From positions 1-57,158 of the forward strand of contig CAIMFH010000099.1 of the NCBI GenBank assembly GCA_903840265.1: a stretch of DNA of 57,158 nucleotides, in the 5' to 3' direction. A program made the position numbers and the translations under genes. This document shows positions 10,091 to 19,775 of the stretch, one piece after another. The notes beneath the pieces are model-generated. The model did no database searches. It had not been told where the DNA came from and worked only from the letters and a program-made list of their open reading frames with translations. The number at the start of each line of letters is the position of its first letter. Within the stretch, counting starts at the first letter, position 1. This DNA is from an uncultured Schlesneria sp. Its GTDB lineage: Bacteria > Planctomycetota > Planctomycetia > Planctomycetales > Planctomycetaceae.

Positions 10091-11020
10091 ATGATGTCGC
10101 GTCTGTGCCATTTGGGTCTGTTCGTGGTGTGTCTGACTGGAGCAGCAACACCAACACTGACTGAAGCAGGATGCTGTGGTAGCGGTGGCTCGACGTATGG
10201 GGCAAGTTACGCTCCGTATACCACAGGGTACACACCGTACTACACGAGCTACGCACCGTACTCTGCTGGTTACTCCAGCTACTACACTGGATACTATTCG
10301 CCTTACTCCAGTGGCTATGCCGCTGGCATTGGCTGCAGCAGTTGCCAGTCTTGCAACAATTGCTCGCCCTGCAGTGGTGGCAACTGCGGAACAGGCTGTG
10401 CTTCGGGCAACTGTGGGACCGGATGCTCGACTACGGCGAATTCAGTTCCCGGTGGCGGTCTTCAGCCAGTCGCTGATCCGGCGAACGGAACCGCTCGTAA
10501 TATAGAGAGTCGTCTGGAAGTGATCGAACGAGAACTCAGAATCACTCCGCCACGCGCTAGGACCTACGCACCCGACAACTTCAATTCGGCACCGAATCGG
10601 AATCGGAACAACGACGCCGGGTCACCGACCCGAAACCGTGAAGATGGGACCAACTTTGAGGCCCCTGCCCCAGGGAAAACACGTGACGAGAACGACACCG
10701 AGATGTTCCGTGAACGATCATCGAACGGTTCGACAGAACGATCGTTCAAGCCTACCACTGAGAAAATCGCGATCCCTGGGAATGACGATTCCACCGGCAC
10801 CGTGATTCAGTCGAAGAAGCCAGCGCCCGGGCCATCGATCGACGACAAGAATGATACGACCCTGCGTCTCGACTCGCAAATTACCTCGCGCGCCGTAGCA
10901 CCACGTGGACGGCAGTTTATGGTGTCTGGCACAACGCAGGTTGGACCAGTCGTCGCCAAGGCGAAACCACAACTTCAAGTCGACGCACAACCACGGACGA
11001 TCAATCTGGCACGTCACTAA
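10091..11020 (+). CDS. Secreted Tyr-rich/Cys-rich low-complexity protein
   Basis: A 309-residue protein with a GAGGAAG ribosome binding site just upstream. A signal peptide covers residues 1 to about 26. Next comes a Cys-Cys-Gly segment, then a Tyr/Ser/Gly/Pro repeat (about residues 35-76) built from units such as YAPYTTGYTPYYT and GYSSYYTGYYSPY. It is followed by a Cys-rich block (about 80-115) with CxxC and CGTGC repeats. The second half is Asn/Arg/Thr/Asp-rich, apparently disordered, ending in a basic segment. There is no lipobox with the usual Leu at -3, so I read it as exported rather than lipid-anchored. The composition suggests a cross-linkable surface protein, but no function is known to me. 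A strong terminator follows. Confidence 0.7.
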   Translation: MMSRLCHLGLFVVCLTGAATPTLTEAGCCGSGGSTYGASYAPYTTGYTPYYTSYAPYSAGYSSYYTGYYSPYSSGYAAGIGCSSCQSCNNCSPCSGGNCGTGCASGNCGTGCSTTANSVPGGGLQPVADPANGTARNIESRLEVIERELRITPPRARTYAPDNFNSAPNRNRNNDAGSPTRNREDGTNFEAPAPGKTRDENDTEMFRERSSNGSTERSFKPTTEKIAIPGNDDSTGTVIQSKKPAPGPSIDDKNDTTLRLDSQITSRAVAPRGRQFMVSGTTQVGPVVAKAKPQLQVDAQPRTINLARH

Positions 11021-11109
11021 AGATTGTTTTGATGCGATCTGACCACGAGGTCAGGATCAATGCGGGGCCCCTTAGCTCGCGAAGATAATTTGAACGGTTG
11101 CTGAAAATA

Positions 11110-11142
11110 GGGTGTGAGGTTTCGACCTCGCACCCTTTTTTT
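11110..11142 (+). terminator. Rho-independent terminator with UUCG loop
   Basis: An 11-bp stem (11110-11120 with 11125-11135, one G-U pair) closed by a TTCG tetraloop and followed by seven T. It ends the transcript of the gene at 10091. Confidence 0.92.
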
Positions 11143-11183
11143 CTGACTGACGACGAGTTGGTTTCAGGAAAGGATTGACTGTT

Positions 11184-11870
11184 ATGCGTCGAGTTGCCGT
11201 GATCGGGCTCGGGCGATTTGGGATGGCAGTGGTAGAGCAACTGGCAGCCAGCGGGGCACAAGTCATTGCGGTCGATTCCGATCGCGAACTGGTGGACGAA
11301 GTCAAACACCGCGTCGATGTCGCCGTCGTTTTGGATTCGACAGACGAACGAGCTTTACGCAGCCAGGAAATTCACAAGGTTGACGTGCTGATCGTCGCGA
11401 TTGGTGAGAACTTCGAAGCGGCCTTACTGACGGCGGCCATCGCGAAGAAGCAATTGAAGATTCCTCGCGTCATTTGTCGCGCGGCGACCTCCATTCACGC
11501 AGAAATCTTCACCCAGATTGGCGCTGATGAAGTCATCCAGCCCGAGTCTGAGACGGGTCGACAACTGGCTCGCAAATTGGCCAACCCGTTTCTCGAAGAT
11601 TTTGTCGATCTTGGCGAAGGATTCACCCTCATCGAAATGCATGCGCCCAGTAGTTTTCGCGGAAAAACTCTACGCGACTTGAATCTGCGAGTACGCTATG
11701 GCGTCAACCTGGTTGCGATTCGCAGGACCGTTCGGTCAGTGAATCGTAGCGGCATGGAACAAACCCGTGACAGCCTGTCCGTTCCGCAACCTGATGAAAT
11801 CATCCAAACGGAAGACACGCTTCTACTGATTGGGGCAACAGAGGATCTTTCCCGCTTGCCAAAGGAATAG
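11184..11870 (+). CDS. TrkA/KtrA-type potassium transport regulator (RCK protein)
   Basis: A 228-residue cytoplasmic protein. The ATG at 11184 has AGGAAAGGA 9 nt upstream; a TTG nine bases earlier is in frame but less likely. Residues about 3-130 form the RCK_N Rossmann domain: GLGRFGMAVVEQLA dinucleotide loop, AVDSD at the end of strand two, and VDVLIVAIGENFEAALLTA. Residues about 140-225 form the RCK_C domain, ending with EDTLLLIGATEDL. Such proteins gate K+ channels or TrkH/KtrB transporters by binding NAD(H) or ATP. No membrane partner is adjacent. Its stop is 6 bp from the stop of the convergent polX gene. Confidence 0.9.
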   Translation: MRRVAVIGLGRFGMAVVEQLAASGAQVIAVDSDRELVDEVKHRVDVAVVLDSTDERALRSQEIHKVDVLIVAIGENFEAALLTAAIAKKQLKIPRVICRAATSIHAEIFTQIGADEVIQPESETGRQLARKLANPFLEDFVDLGEGFTLIEMHAPSSFRGKTLRDLNLRVRYGVNLVAIRRTVRSVNRSGMEQTRDSLSVPQPDEIIQTEDTLLLIGATEDLSRLPKE

Positions 11871-11876
11871 CGGCCG

Positions 11877-13598
11877 TCAGCGGCGACTGGTAAGTAGCTT
11901 CTGGAAGTCCGGCCACGATCGAGAGTTCGCCACATCAGCCTTTGTGAGCCCCGCCCGCCGAGCCTGTCCGACTCCATAGACCAGCGATTCAAAGCCGTTC
12001 GTGGCGTGTGAATCGGTATCAATCACGATTTGAATTCCCAGCGCCTTAGCGGCTGCGGCCTGGATGTCATCGAGATCGAGTCGACTGGGGCTGGCATTGA
12101 TTTCGAGCATCACACCGTGATCGGCGGCCGCTTTGAGGAATGTCGTATAGTCGATGTCTGCGGCGGGCCGGCTACCAACCAGTCGGCCTGACGGATGTCC
12201 GATTGCATCGACATTGGGGTTACGAATCGCATTCAGCAGACGTTGCATGATCTGTTCGCGCGGCTGTTTTAGTCCATAATGCAGCACCGCAATCACCCAA
12301 TCCGCCTCGCTCAACACTTCGTCGTCCAGATCAAGCGTCGCGTCCTCAAGGATGTCGCATTCGATCCCTTTGAGAATCTGAATCCCCGAGATCTTCCCCC
12401 GTGCGTCTTCAATTTCGTTCCAGTGCTGACGCAGGCGAGTCGCATCGAGGCCATTCGCCATGGCGACGCGTTTTGAATGATCCGTGATCGCGATGTACTT
12501 CAAACCGCGAGCCTTCGCCGCCTCGGCCATTTCAAGAATCGACGCCGTTCCATCGGTCGCGGTCGTATGCATATGCAGGTCGCCCTGAATATCTTCGACT
12601 TCAATCAATTTGGGGAGCCGTCCTTGCTCGGCCAGCTCGATTTCGCCGCGGTTTTCACGCAGTTCCGGCGGAATCCAAGGAAGACCGACAGCAGCATAAA
12701 CTTCCTCTTCCGTAGCACCGGCAACGTATTCGTCACCACGAAAGACTCCATACTCGTTGACTTTCAGTCCGCGTTCCTGAGCCCTGCGACGAATGACGAT
12801 GTTGTGCTCTTTGGATCCCGTGAAGTACTGCATCGCCGCGCCGTAGGACTCGGCAGGAACAACTCGCAGATCCATTTCGATACGGCTGCGCAGGCGGACT
12901 CGTTGTTTGGTCTCACCACGTGCCAGAACTTTCTCAACCAGTGGGTGCGCTGCCAGACGATCCATGACTTCGCCCGAATCCTGGGCGATCGCGAGTACGT
13001 CCAAGTCACCACATGTTTCGCGTCGCCTGCGACAACTTCCCGCGACAGAAACTTGCGAGACGGAAGGAAGTTGCTTGAGGTCCGCGACGATTTCCTCGGC
13101 GGATCTGCTGGCGATGGAAATCAGAACTCGATTCCCGGCCGCTTCGACGTGCTCGATTCCTTCGAGAATTGTCTGTGCGGTCTTCTTACCGAAGCCCTTC
13201 ATCTCGGCGACTCGACCAGACTCGCATGCTGCCTTCAAGTCAATCAGCGTGGAGATTCCCAGATCGTGAAAGAGTGCCGCGACCTTTTTCGGCCCCAAGC
13301 CTGGGATGCGCAGCATCTCTAGGACACCAGCCGGAATTACCGCTCGCAATTCGTTGAGCTGCGGGAGTTCGCCGGTCTGAACAACCACCTCAATCTTGGC
13401 CGCCAGATCTTTTCCGATCCCCTCCAGATCTGTCAGTTTTCGGCTTGGTGATTCGACGATGTCGGTCACCGATTCGGACATGTTTTCCAAAGTGCGAGCC
13501 GCATTGCGGTAGGCCCTGACGCGAAAAGAATTGGCCCCTTGGATCTCTAACAAGTCACCGAGTTCTTCAAACAACATCGCAATCTGTTGATTCTGCAT
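11877..13598 (-). CDS. polX: Family X DNA polymerase with PHP exonuclease domain
   Basis: A 572-residue protein; the start at 13598 gives the usual [18 protein letters not shown] opening, while a further 65 upstream in-frame residues look non-coding. Order of domains: 8-kDa lyase-like helical region (1-80), helix-hairpin-helix motifs (about 55-65, 96-104 and 134-139), nucleotidyltransferase palm with GS (187-188) and D198/D200 of GDLDV plus D243, then the PHP domain from about 338 (HMH at 342-344, [26 protein letters not shown]). It repairs DNA gaps in base excision repair, with 3'-5' exonuclease/phosphodiesterase activity from PHP. All key residues are present. Confidence 0.94.
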   Translation of the reverse strand: MQNQQIAMLFEELGDLLEIQGANSFRVRAYRNAARTLENMSESVTDIVESPSRKLTDLEGIGKDLAAKIEVVVQTGELPQLNELRAVIPAGVLEMLRIPGLGPKKVAALFHDLGISTLIDLKAACESGRVAEMKGFGKKTAQTILEGIEHVEAAGNRVLISIASRSAEEIVADLKQLPSVSQVSVAGSCRRRRETCGDLDVLAIAQDSGEVMDRLAAHPLVEKVLARGETKQRVRLRSRIEMDLRVVPAESYGAAMQYFTGSKEHNIVIRRRAQERGLKVNEYGVFRGDEYVAGATEEEVYAAVGLPWIPPELRENRGEIELAEQGRLPKLIEVEDIQGDLHMHTTATDGTASILEMAEAAKARGLKYIAITDHSKRVAMANGLDATRLRQHWNEIEDARGKISGIQILKGIECDILEDATLDLDDEVLSEADWVIAVLHYGLKQPREQIMQRLLNAIRNPNVDAIGHPSGRLVGSRPAADIDYTTFLKAAADHGVMLEINASPSRLDLDDIQAAAAKALGIQIVIDTDSHATNGFESLVYGVGQARRAGLTKADVANSRSWPDFQKLLTSRR

Positions 13599-14183
13599 TT
13601 CGCTGTTCCGACCGTGGCGTGAGACATCGACTTGAGGGATTGATGATACGCCGCGAGACAGACCGCTGCATCTGATCGCCCGGACCTGATGTCGTGAACC
13701 ACATTCCCGGGGTGAAGAACCTGATTCACAAATCAAAAAGCGGAATGGAATTCGCGCCAAACGAGAGTCAATTTCAAGTAACAGTGTGTTCATGTTTTCG
13801 AACGGATATCCAGTTCGATGAACTTCACGAAGGAATCAATCGGAGGTCCGATCGCTCAAATCGTGGTCGCTCAGTTTTGAGACAGAGTGTGCCATCGAAT
13901 GATTTTGCTCCGCCGCCTGCGGATCGCCCGTTCGAACTATCACGTCGCACGTGTCATTCCTCCATCAACTCGTGCGTCAAGGTTTGGTTAGTTGGCGGAT
14001 AAAGGTCGCACCGATTGCAACGGTTGCTAGGGTCAGAGCGGTTATCCGGATCATACAAGCATCGTGGTCAATCATTTTCCAGCCCAGTATGACATCTCGA
14101 CCGTAGTAACCACGTCGGCACTGCAGTTGCCCTCAATTCGCTTGCAGGCCAACGCGTCGCCGTCAGCGAAGGGAATTTCGAGA
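13599..14183. other. Long intergenic stretch
   Basis: A 585-bp gap between polX and the orphan gene at 14184. A 102-codon frame (13694-14002) exists, but it lacks a good ribosome binding site and its Arg/Ser-rich product has no fold-like pattern. I see no RNA gene or strong hairpin. The orphan gene could start as early as 14064. Confidence 0.45.
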
Positions 14184-14600
14184 ATGTCCGTGCCCCCACT
14201 GTGGATAATCGATCTCGCCAATAACGTTACGGCGTGTCTGGAACCGTTAGAGCCCATGCCCCCGCTTGGCTGTCATTATCATCTCTCTGAAGGATGTTGG
14301 GAAATCTCCATTTTTCCGGCTCACACCGAGATCGTCGGCGGCCCCCTAGATGGACATCAGACTGCACCGCGGTTTCGAGTCGACCTGCTGGCGATCGCCA
14401 CGCTGTTTTCGAGCATCGAAGACATTGCCTGGCAGACCAGATCGGTGAATGACGAGGATCAACTGGGAGCACACATCGCGATCACCGGGGTTTGCGATCA
14501 CGAATCAGTTTCGGTTCGCGTCCTGCAGTCGGCTCCGAGCGAGTTTGAACCGGGCCGAAAAGCCCTGACGAATGAAGGCTGCCTGATTGAGACATGGTGA
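14184..14600 (+). CDS. Orphan protein, unknown function
   Basis: A 138-residue product from the ATG at 14184 (an in-frame start at 14064 would give 178). I do not recognise it. It opens with a strand-like MSVPPLWIIDL, then has a GCHYHLSEGCWEISIFPAHTE segment rich in His, Cys and Trp, an acidic middle and a mixed C-terminus. There is no signal peptide or membrane segment in the short form, so it is probably a soluble cytoplasmic alpha/beta protein. The amino-acid composition and the well-spaced hydrophobic residues look like a real coding sequence. It lies 87 bp before the old-yellow-enzyme gene on the same strand and may be co-transcribed with it. Confidence 0.6.
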   Translation: MSVPPLWIIDLANNVTACLEPLEPMPPLGCHYHLSEGCWEISIFPAHTEIVGGPLDGHQTAPRFRVDLLAIATLFSSIEDIAWQTRSVNDEDQLGAHIAITGVCDHESVSVRVLQSAPSEFEPGRKALTNEGCLIETW

Positions 14601-14687
14601 CGACGGCGCGACCTGCGGTCCTGTTCGTGAATAATCGCAATTCTTATACTCGCCTCCAGTTGAGCGACAACATCTGGAGCAGCCAGC

Positions 14688-16139
14688 ATGGCACGGTTCT
14701 TCAAATATAAATCCGCAGATGACTTACGGGCCGGCGCGGAAAAACTGGGTAGCCCCCTCCCCACATCGAGCGATCCGTCCGCACTCTTTCAACCGATTTC
14801 GATCGGTCGTCTGGCCATCGGAAATCGGTTTTGTATTCAACCGATGGAGGGATGTGACGGAACCACCGACGGAGCACCGGACGAACTGACGTACCGCCGC
14901 TACCAACGATTTGGGGCGGGCGGAGCCAAGTTGATCTGGGGCGAAGCCACCGCGATTGATGAAGCCGCTCGGATGAACCCGCGCCAACTCTGGATACACG
15001 ACGGAACGGCGTCCGCGTTGGAAGACATGCTGTCCGTTTGCCGAAAGGCCCACACGGAATCCTTTGGGAGCGTTGCTGGTCTCGCCGTGGGGCTGCAACT
15101 GACTCATTCGGGCCGTTTTAGTTTTCGACGCCCTCAACTGGCAATGCATGATCCATTACTGGACCCGTTGACGCTCGACAAATCCACGGGAAAGTTCGTC
15201 GACGCCTCTTACCCGCTGCTCAGCGACGACGCCTTGAAGAGAATCGAAGATCAGTATGTGGTAGCGGCCGGACTGGCAGCGCGGATTGGGTGCGATTTCG
15301 TCGATATCAAACAGTGTCATCGGTACCTGCTCTCTGAACTGTTGGCTGCCCGAAATCGCCCCGGCGAATATGGCGGCAGCTTGGAAAATCGGACGCGTCT
15401 GGTGCGCAACGTCATCGGTCGGATTCGTGCTGAATTCCCGGAACTCACGATCGTAACGCGGATGAACGTCTACGATGGAATCCCCTACGTTCGCCGAGAT
15501 CGGCTCGCGCTGCCCACAGATTCCGATGATAGCGGAACTGGGATACCAGTTCCGCATCTGCATCCCTTACAAGTGGCCTTCGGAGTCGATCCGAATAACC
15601 ATCTGAAGTGCGATCTAACGGAACCACTGCAATTAGCCGCCTGGCTACGTGAATGGGGCGTCGCCGCGATCAACGTTTCGATGGGAAATCCCTACGCGAA
15701 TCCGCACGTTGTGAGGCCCGCCGAATTTGCGCCGGTCGACGGCTATGACGCTCCCGAGCATCCCTTGATCGGGGTTATGCGCCATTTTTCAGCGACAGCC
15801 TCGCTGCAGAAGGCCAACCCCGGATTTCCGATCATCGGCAGCGGGTATAGCTGGTTGCAGGACTTTGCCATGGAAGCAGCGGCCAGCAACGTGCGTGACG
15901 GTCGTTGTTCACTCGTCGGCGTCGGTCGCGCCTCCCTCTCGCATCCTGATTTTGTGAGACATTTGCAGGAGCATGGCACGATGAACCGCAAGCTGATCTG
16001 TCGCACGTTCTCATACTGCACGAATCTGATGCGTTCGAAGGATCATCCGCTCGGACAATACCCCACGGGATGCCCTCCATTCGATAAGGAGATTTATGGC
16101 CCGATTTGGAAGGAAATCGAAGGCAAGCGCAACTTGTAG
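14688..16139 (+). CDS. NADH:flavin oxidoreductase (old yellow enzyme family)
   Basis: A 483-residue FMN TIM-barrel enzyme. Signatures: NRFCIQPMEGCDG (FMN phosphate strand), GAGGAKLIWGEATAID, LQLTHSGR (family QLxHxGR), DFVDIKQCHRYLLSELL followed by the GEYGGSLENRTR signature, and the late GSGYSWLQD / GVGRASLSHPD barrel end. It is longer than classical OYE by an insertion (about residues 270-305). The C-terminus keeps Cys residues (ICRTFSYC and a later GCPP), recalling dienoyl-CoA-reductase-like relatives, but the spacing does not make a complete 4Fe-4S ligand set. It probably reduces activated C=C bonds; the substrate is unknown. Confidence 0.87.
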   Translation: MARFFKYKSADDLRAGAEKLGSPLPTSSDPSALFQPISIGRLAIGNRFCIQPMEGCDGTTDGAPDELTYRRYQRFGAGGAKLIWGEATAIDEAARMNPRQLWIHDGTASALEDMLSVCRKAHTESFGSVAGLAVGLQLTHSGRFSFRRPQLAMHDPLLDPLTLDKSTGKFVDASYPLLSDDALKRIEDQYVVAAGLAARIGCDFVDIKQCHRYLLSELLAARNRPGEYGGSLENRTRLVRNVIGRIRAEFPELTIVTRMNVYDGIPYVRRDRLALPTDSDDSGTGIPVPHLHPLQVAFGVDPNNHLKCDLTEPLQLAAWLREWGVAAINVSMGNPYANPHVVRPAEFAPVDGYDAPEHPLIGVMRHFSATASLQKANPGFPIIGSGYSWLQDFAMEAAASNVRDGRCSLVGVGRASLSHPDFVRHLQEHGTMNRKLICRTFSYCTNLMRSKDHPLGQYPTGCPPFDKEIYGPIWKEIEGKRNL

Positions 16140-16248
16140 TCGCAGTCTGATTGCATCCTTGACTCTCCCGCCCGAATCGCGAATATGGGAATCTGGTTAA
16201 TCTCTAAGCACCTGAAGACACCTTTGCTTGCCAACCATGGAGCGGCCC

Positions 16249-17772
16249 ATGTCACGGACGGACGATTTGTATCTGGAACTCACCCGATTGCTGCGCGAAA
16301 CCGCGGTCATGAGTTCCTGCAGCAATGTGCTCGGGTGGGACGAGCAAACTTTCATGCCTGAAGGTGGCGCCCAGTTCCGTTCCGAGCAATTGGGTCTGCT
16401 TGCGGGAATGACGCACGAACGAGCGACATCGTCGCGGGTGGGTGAATTGCTCGCCGAACTCGAAGGATCAGGCGACCTCGGCGATCCAGACGGCGATCGG
16501 GCCGTCAATGTTCGCGAAGCTCGCCGCAGCTATAACCGCTCCACCAAATTACCGCGGCGGTTGGTCGAGGAGTTGTCTCGAACAACAACACTTGCTCAAC
16601 AAGCCTGGGTTAAGGCTCGTGAGGATGCCGACTTTCCGGTGTTCCTGCCTTGGCTGGAAAAGATGATCGGCCTGAAACGCGAAGAAGCACAAGCCATTGG
16701 ATACGGCGCTGGCGTTCCCTACGACGCGCTCATGGACGACTATGAACCGGGCATGACTACGGCCGAAGTCGCTCGAGTTTTCGGTCCATTGCGCGACGAA
16801 TTGGTGAAGCTGGTCGCAGCGATCCATCACTCTGGTAAGCTTCCCAACACCGAAATACTCGAACGTCATTATCCGAAGACGCCGCAAATCGTCGTCGCGG
16901 AGGCGGCTTCGAAGATGATCGGATTCGATTTCAAGCGAGGGCGCATCGATTCTTCGGCTCATCCCTTCTGCAGTGGATTTGGACCAGGCGATTGCCGCCT
17001 CACCACGCGCTATCACGACCATCACTTCCCCTCCGCATTTTTTGGAGTGCTGCACGAGTCCGGGCATGGCATCTACGATCAAGGGTTGCCTGTCGACAGC
17101 TTTGGCCTGGGCATTGGTCAGGCTGATTCGCTGGGCATCCACGAATCGCAGTCACGAATGTGGGAGAATTTTGTCGGACGCAGTCGTCCATTCTGGTCCT
17201 ACATGTATCCCACCGTGAAAGAAGCCTTTCCGCAGGCCCTGGGTTCAACCGGCTTCGACGACTTCTATTTCGCAATCAATGACGTGCGACCATCGTTCAT
17301 CCGTGTTGAAGCTGACGAGGTAACATACAACCTGCACATCATGTTGCGATTTGAAATGGAGCAACTGCTGATTTCTGGCGACCTGAAGCCAGCCGATGTC
17401 CCCGGAATGTGGAACGAAAAGTTCATGGAGTATTTTGGTCTGGCAGTTCCGAACGACTCCAAGGGGTGCCTGCAGGACATTCATTGGAGTGCTGGGTTGC
17501 TGGGGTATTTTCCCACCTACGCCCTCGGTAACATGTATGCAGCTCAATTCTTCGAGGCAGCTCACCGAGATTTGGGTGATTTGGATACCGCTTTCGCAGC
17601 AGGCCAGTTCCGACCGCTGAAGGAGTGGCTGAATGAAAAAATCCATCAGCATGGAAAGCGATACCCTGCGAAACGACTGGTTGAAATCGTCACTGGCCAA
17701 TCTCTTTCGCATGTGCCGTTGATGAATCATCTGAAACGTAAGTTCGGCGGACTGTATTCACTGAAATTCTGA
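16249..17772 (+). CDS. Metallocarboxypeptidase, M32 (Taq) family
   Basis: A 507-residue cytoplasmic zinc carboxypeptidase removing C-terminal residues from peptides. The ATG at 16249 is preceded by GGAG at a good distance; an ATG at 16237 is also in frame. Catalytic zinc motif HESGH is at 269-273 (H269, E270, H273), with the downstream GIGQADSLGIHESQSRMWEN segment carrying the third ligand Glu. HPFCSG and DCRLTTRY are further M32 markers, as is the C-terminal YALGNMYAAQFF. Length matches the family. It is followed after 19 bp by a TlpA-like gene. Confidence 0.93.
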   Translation: MSRTDDLYLELTRLLRETAVMSSCSNVLGWDEQTFMPEGGAQFRSEQLGLLAGMTHERATSSRVGELLAELEGSGDLGDPDGDRAVNVREARRSYNRSTKLPRRLVEELSRTTTLAQQAWVKAREDADFPVFLPWLEKMIGLKREEAQAIGYGAGVPYDALMDDYEPGMTTAEVARVFGPLRDELVKLVAAIHHSGKLPNTEILERHYPKTPQIVVAEAASKMIGFDFKRGRIDSSAHPFCSGFGPGDCRLTTRYHDHHFPSAFFGVLHESGHGIYDQGLPVDSFGLGIGQADSLGIHESQSRMWENFVGRSRPFWSYMYPTVKEAFPQALGSTGFDDFYFAINDVRPSFIRVEADEVTYNLHIMLRFEMEQLLISGDLKPADVPGMWNEKFMEYFGLAVPNDSKGCLQDIHWSAGLLGYFPTYALGNMYAAQFFEAAHRDLGDLDTAFAAGQFRPLKEWLNEKIHQHGKRYPAKRLVEIVTGQSLSHVPLMNHLKRKFGGLYSLKF

Positions 17773-17791
17773 GATGGCTTGGCTGTGATCT

Positions 17792-18337
17792 ATGAGTGAA
17801 GAGATTGAAACGGAACCCAGCCTGCAACATCGACCGCCGTCAAATGGCGGCAAGATCTTCAGCGCGGTGCTCCTGGTTGTCGTTGCCGTTGCGTTCGCAT
17901 TCGCTTTCACGATCCGCCCCGTTTCGAAGGCACCAGAAATCCGGGCCGCCGGCTGGTTGAACGGCCCCGGCCCGACTCCCGAAGAACTGCATGGAAAGGT
18001 TCTGGTCGTCGACGCCTGGGCGTTCTGGTGCGGTCCGTGTCGCGCCTCTGCTCCTGAATTGGTGAAACTCCACGAGCGCTATCGCGAGCGTGGAGTCGTG
18101 TTTTTGGGGCTGACAAGTGAAGGTGCCGATCAGGACGCGGAAAATCGTCGCTTTCTGGCGGACACAAAGATCACTTGGCCGAATGGATTTGGAGCCGTCG
18201 GAACGCTGATTAAGTTGAAGGCGGATTTTATTCCGCAAGTCTGGGTCATCGATCGCAAATACAATCTGATTTGGAATGTCAATTCGTCGGAGCCGATTGA
18301 GTCCGCGATCGATCGTGCGTTGGCTCAAAAGCCGTGA
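17792..18337 (+). CDS. Membrane-anchored TlpA/thioredoxin-like protein
   Basis: A 181-residue protein with a cytoplasmic N-terminus (1-20), one transmembrane helix (about 22-41) and a periplasmic thioredoxin fold (about 55-178). The active site WCGPC is at residues 79-83, preceded by VLVVDAWAF. The cis-Pro loop is at FIPQVWVID. It is a thiol-disulfide oxidoreductase of the TlpA/ResA kind, acting outside the membrane in disulfide reduction or cytochrome c maturation. The PSD1 cytochrome at 36197 would be one possible client, but this is only inference. It lies 19 bp after the M32 gene. Confidence 0.88.
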   Translation: MSEEIETEPSLQHRPPSNGGKIFSAVLLVVVAVAFAFAFTIRPVSKAPEIRAAGWLNGPGPTPEELHGKVLVVDAWAFWCGPCRASAPELVKLHERYRERGVVFLGLTSEGADQDAENRRFLADTKITWPNGFGAVGTLIKLKADFIPQVWVIDRKYNLIWNVNSSEPIESAIDRALAQKP

Positions 18338-18569
18338 GCAACTCACCGATTCGAAACGGTGCCGTCTTGAGACTGCGATTGTCTCGTCCTCACGATGGGA
18401 AACGCCGCGATCTCAATGGCAAGAGTGCCTGTGGTAGTTCTCCTCGACGAGAATTCAGGGGCGATTCAAATCCGCGCTACAATCGGACATCCCGAACGAA
18501 TCAGGCCACGCTCCCAACGACTCTCCGAATTCTTCGTAACCCCGGTTGGTTGCAGGCCAATAGAATGTC

Positions 18570-19709
18570 ATGAGATTCAATTCGCGTAACTTACGATGGT
18601 TGCTGACGTTTCCTGTCCTGCTGGTGGCTTTCGTCAGCCCCGTGCTGGCTCAGGGGGAATGGGAGACCAACCCCGAAAGCGAGCTGGCGCTGGAACGTGG
18701 CTTGTCTTGGCTGGCCAGAACTCAGGGATCGCAAGGAAATTGGGAATCGAATGACCTCGGGCTCGTCAGCTTGGGGGCACTCGCGTTTCTGTCGGCCGGT
18801 CATATGCCAGGGCGTGGCAAATACGGGGATCACGTTGATCGTGCCCTGCAGTACATCGTCAAGAACGCGAAACCTTCAGGTTTGCTCAATATCGCCGACG
18901 CTCAGCGCGACCTGTACAACCATGGCTTGACCGCATTCGTACTCGGACAAGCTTATGGGATGACTGAAGATCCCCAGATTGGCAAGACGCTGGACAAAGC
19001 CCTGAAGCTGATCGCCAATACTCAGTGCGATGATGGCGGGTGGGACTATCGAGCCCGTCGACAGCAACATGGCCACGATCTGAGCTTAGCCGTCATGCAG
19101 GCTAAGGCGTTACGCAGTGCCGTTGATAGCGGATTTGAAGTCCGCAACGATGTCATCAAGTTGGCAATTCAGTCTGTTCGCGACCACTATAAGGCGGACA
19201 ACGGAGCGCGAGGGCTGGACGAGCGTGCCAAAGAGGGAACTGGACAATTCACCTACGATGGCAACCGCGGCACATTGGCCATGGCGGCGTGCGGAGTGGT
19301 CTGCCTGCAAGAATTTGGGCAGTACGATGACTGGCGGATTGGCAAAAACCTCGATCTGATTTCCAAGGAAGTCTCACGCCTGAAGCCTGTAAAAGGGCTC
19401 GGCGAGGTCCCGTTCGATGCCTACACGCTCTACTACGTCGGCCAGGCGCTGTATCAGTCAGGCGGCGAACCTTGGCGGCAAAATTATCCGTTGCTGCGTG
19501 ACCATCTGATTGCCGGGCAGTTCCGCAAGCCTGAAAACCCTGCTGAAGATGGTTCGTGGAAGGACACTCGTTGGGTCCATGGAAAACAGGGGCATTTATA
19601 CGGAACCGCCGTCAGTTGCTTCATCCTGTCCATTCCCAATCGCTACCTCCCGATTCTGCAGGAGGGAAAGATTGAAGGCTTACGAGAAAAGCTGGGCAAA
19701 AGTAATTGA
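18570..19709 (+). CDS. Secreted prenyltransferase/squalene-cyclase-like repeat protein
   Basis: A 379-residue protein with a signal peptide (1-27, cleavage near Val-Leu-Ala-Gln). The rest is an alpha/alpha-barrel of terpene-cyclase type repeats: GSQGNWESN, QCDDGGWDYRA and EDGSWKDTRW are QW-like motifs spaced through the chain, with hydrophobic helices between. Catalytic DXDD- or DDTAE-like motifs are absent, so a structural or ligand-binding role is more likely than cyclisation. It sits 66 bp before the BatA-like gene; such repeat proteins are often beside the planctomycete MoxR/VWA cluster. Function unknown. Confidence 0.78.
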   Translation: MRFNSRNLRWLLTFPVLLVAFVSPVLAQGEWETNPESELALERGLSWLARTQGSQGNWESNDLGLVSLGALAFLSAGHMPGRGKYGDHVDRALQYIVKNAKPSGLLNIADAQRDLYNHGLTAFVLGQAYGMTEDPQIGKTLDKALKLIANTQCDDGGWDYRARRQQHGHDLSLAVMQAKALRSAVDSGFEVRNDVIKLAIQSVRDHYKADNGARGLDERAKEGTGQFTYDGNRGTLAMAACGVVCLQEFGQYDDWRIGKNLDLISKEVSRLKPVKGLGEVPFDAYTLYYVGQALYQSGGEPWRQNYPLLRDHLIAGQFRKPENPAEDGSWKDTRWVHGKQGHLYGTAVSCFILSIPNRYLPILQEGKIEGLREKLGKSN

Positions 19710-19775
19710 CCGATGTGCTATCGCGTCGGCGGGCGGTTTTGGCGATTTTAGTCTTGGACTTCGATTCGGTTCACA

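Noticed and set aside
12477-13322. Plus-strand frame of 281 codons opposite polX
   Set aside because: The minus strand encodes a complete PolX with all catalytic residues; the opposite frame lacks a ribosome binding site and any recognisable domain.
13694-14002. 102-codon frame in the gap after polX
   Set aside because: No ribosome binding site, disordered-looking composition, no recognised family; the gap is better left unassigned.
15960-16080. C-terminal Cys cluster of the old yellow enzyme as a 4Fe-4S site
   Set aside because: Spacing of the three Cys does not make the CxxCxxxC-x11-C pattern, so an Fe-S cluster cannot be claimed.
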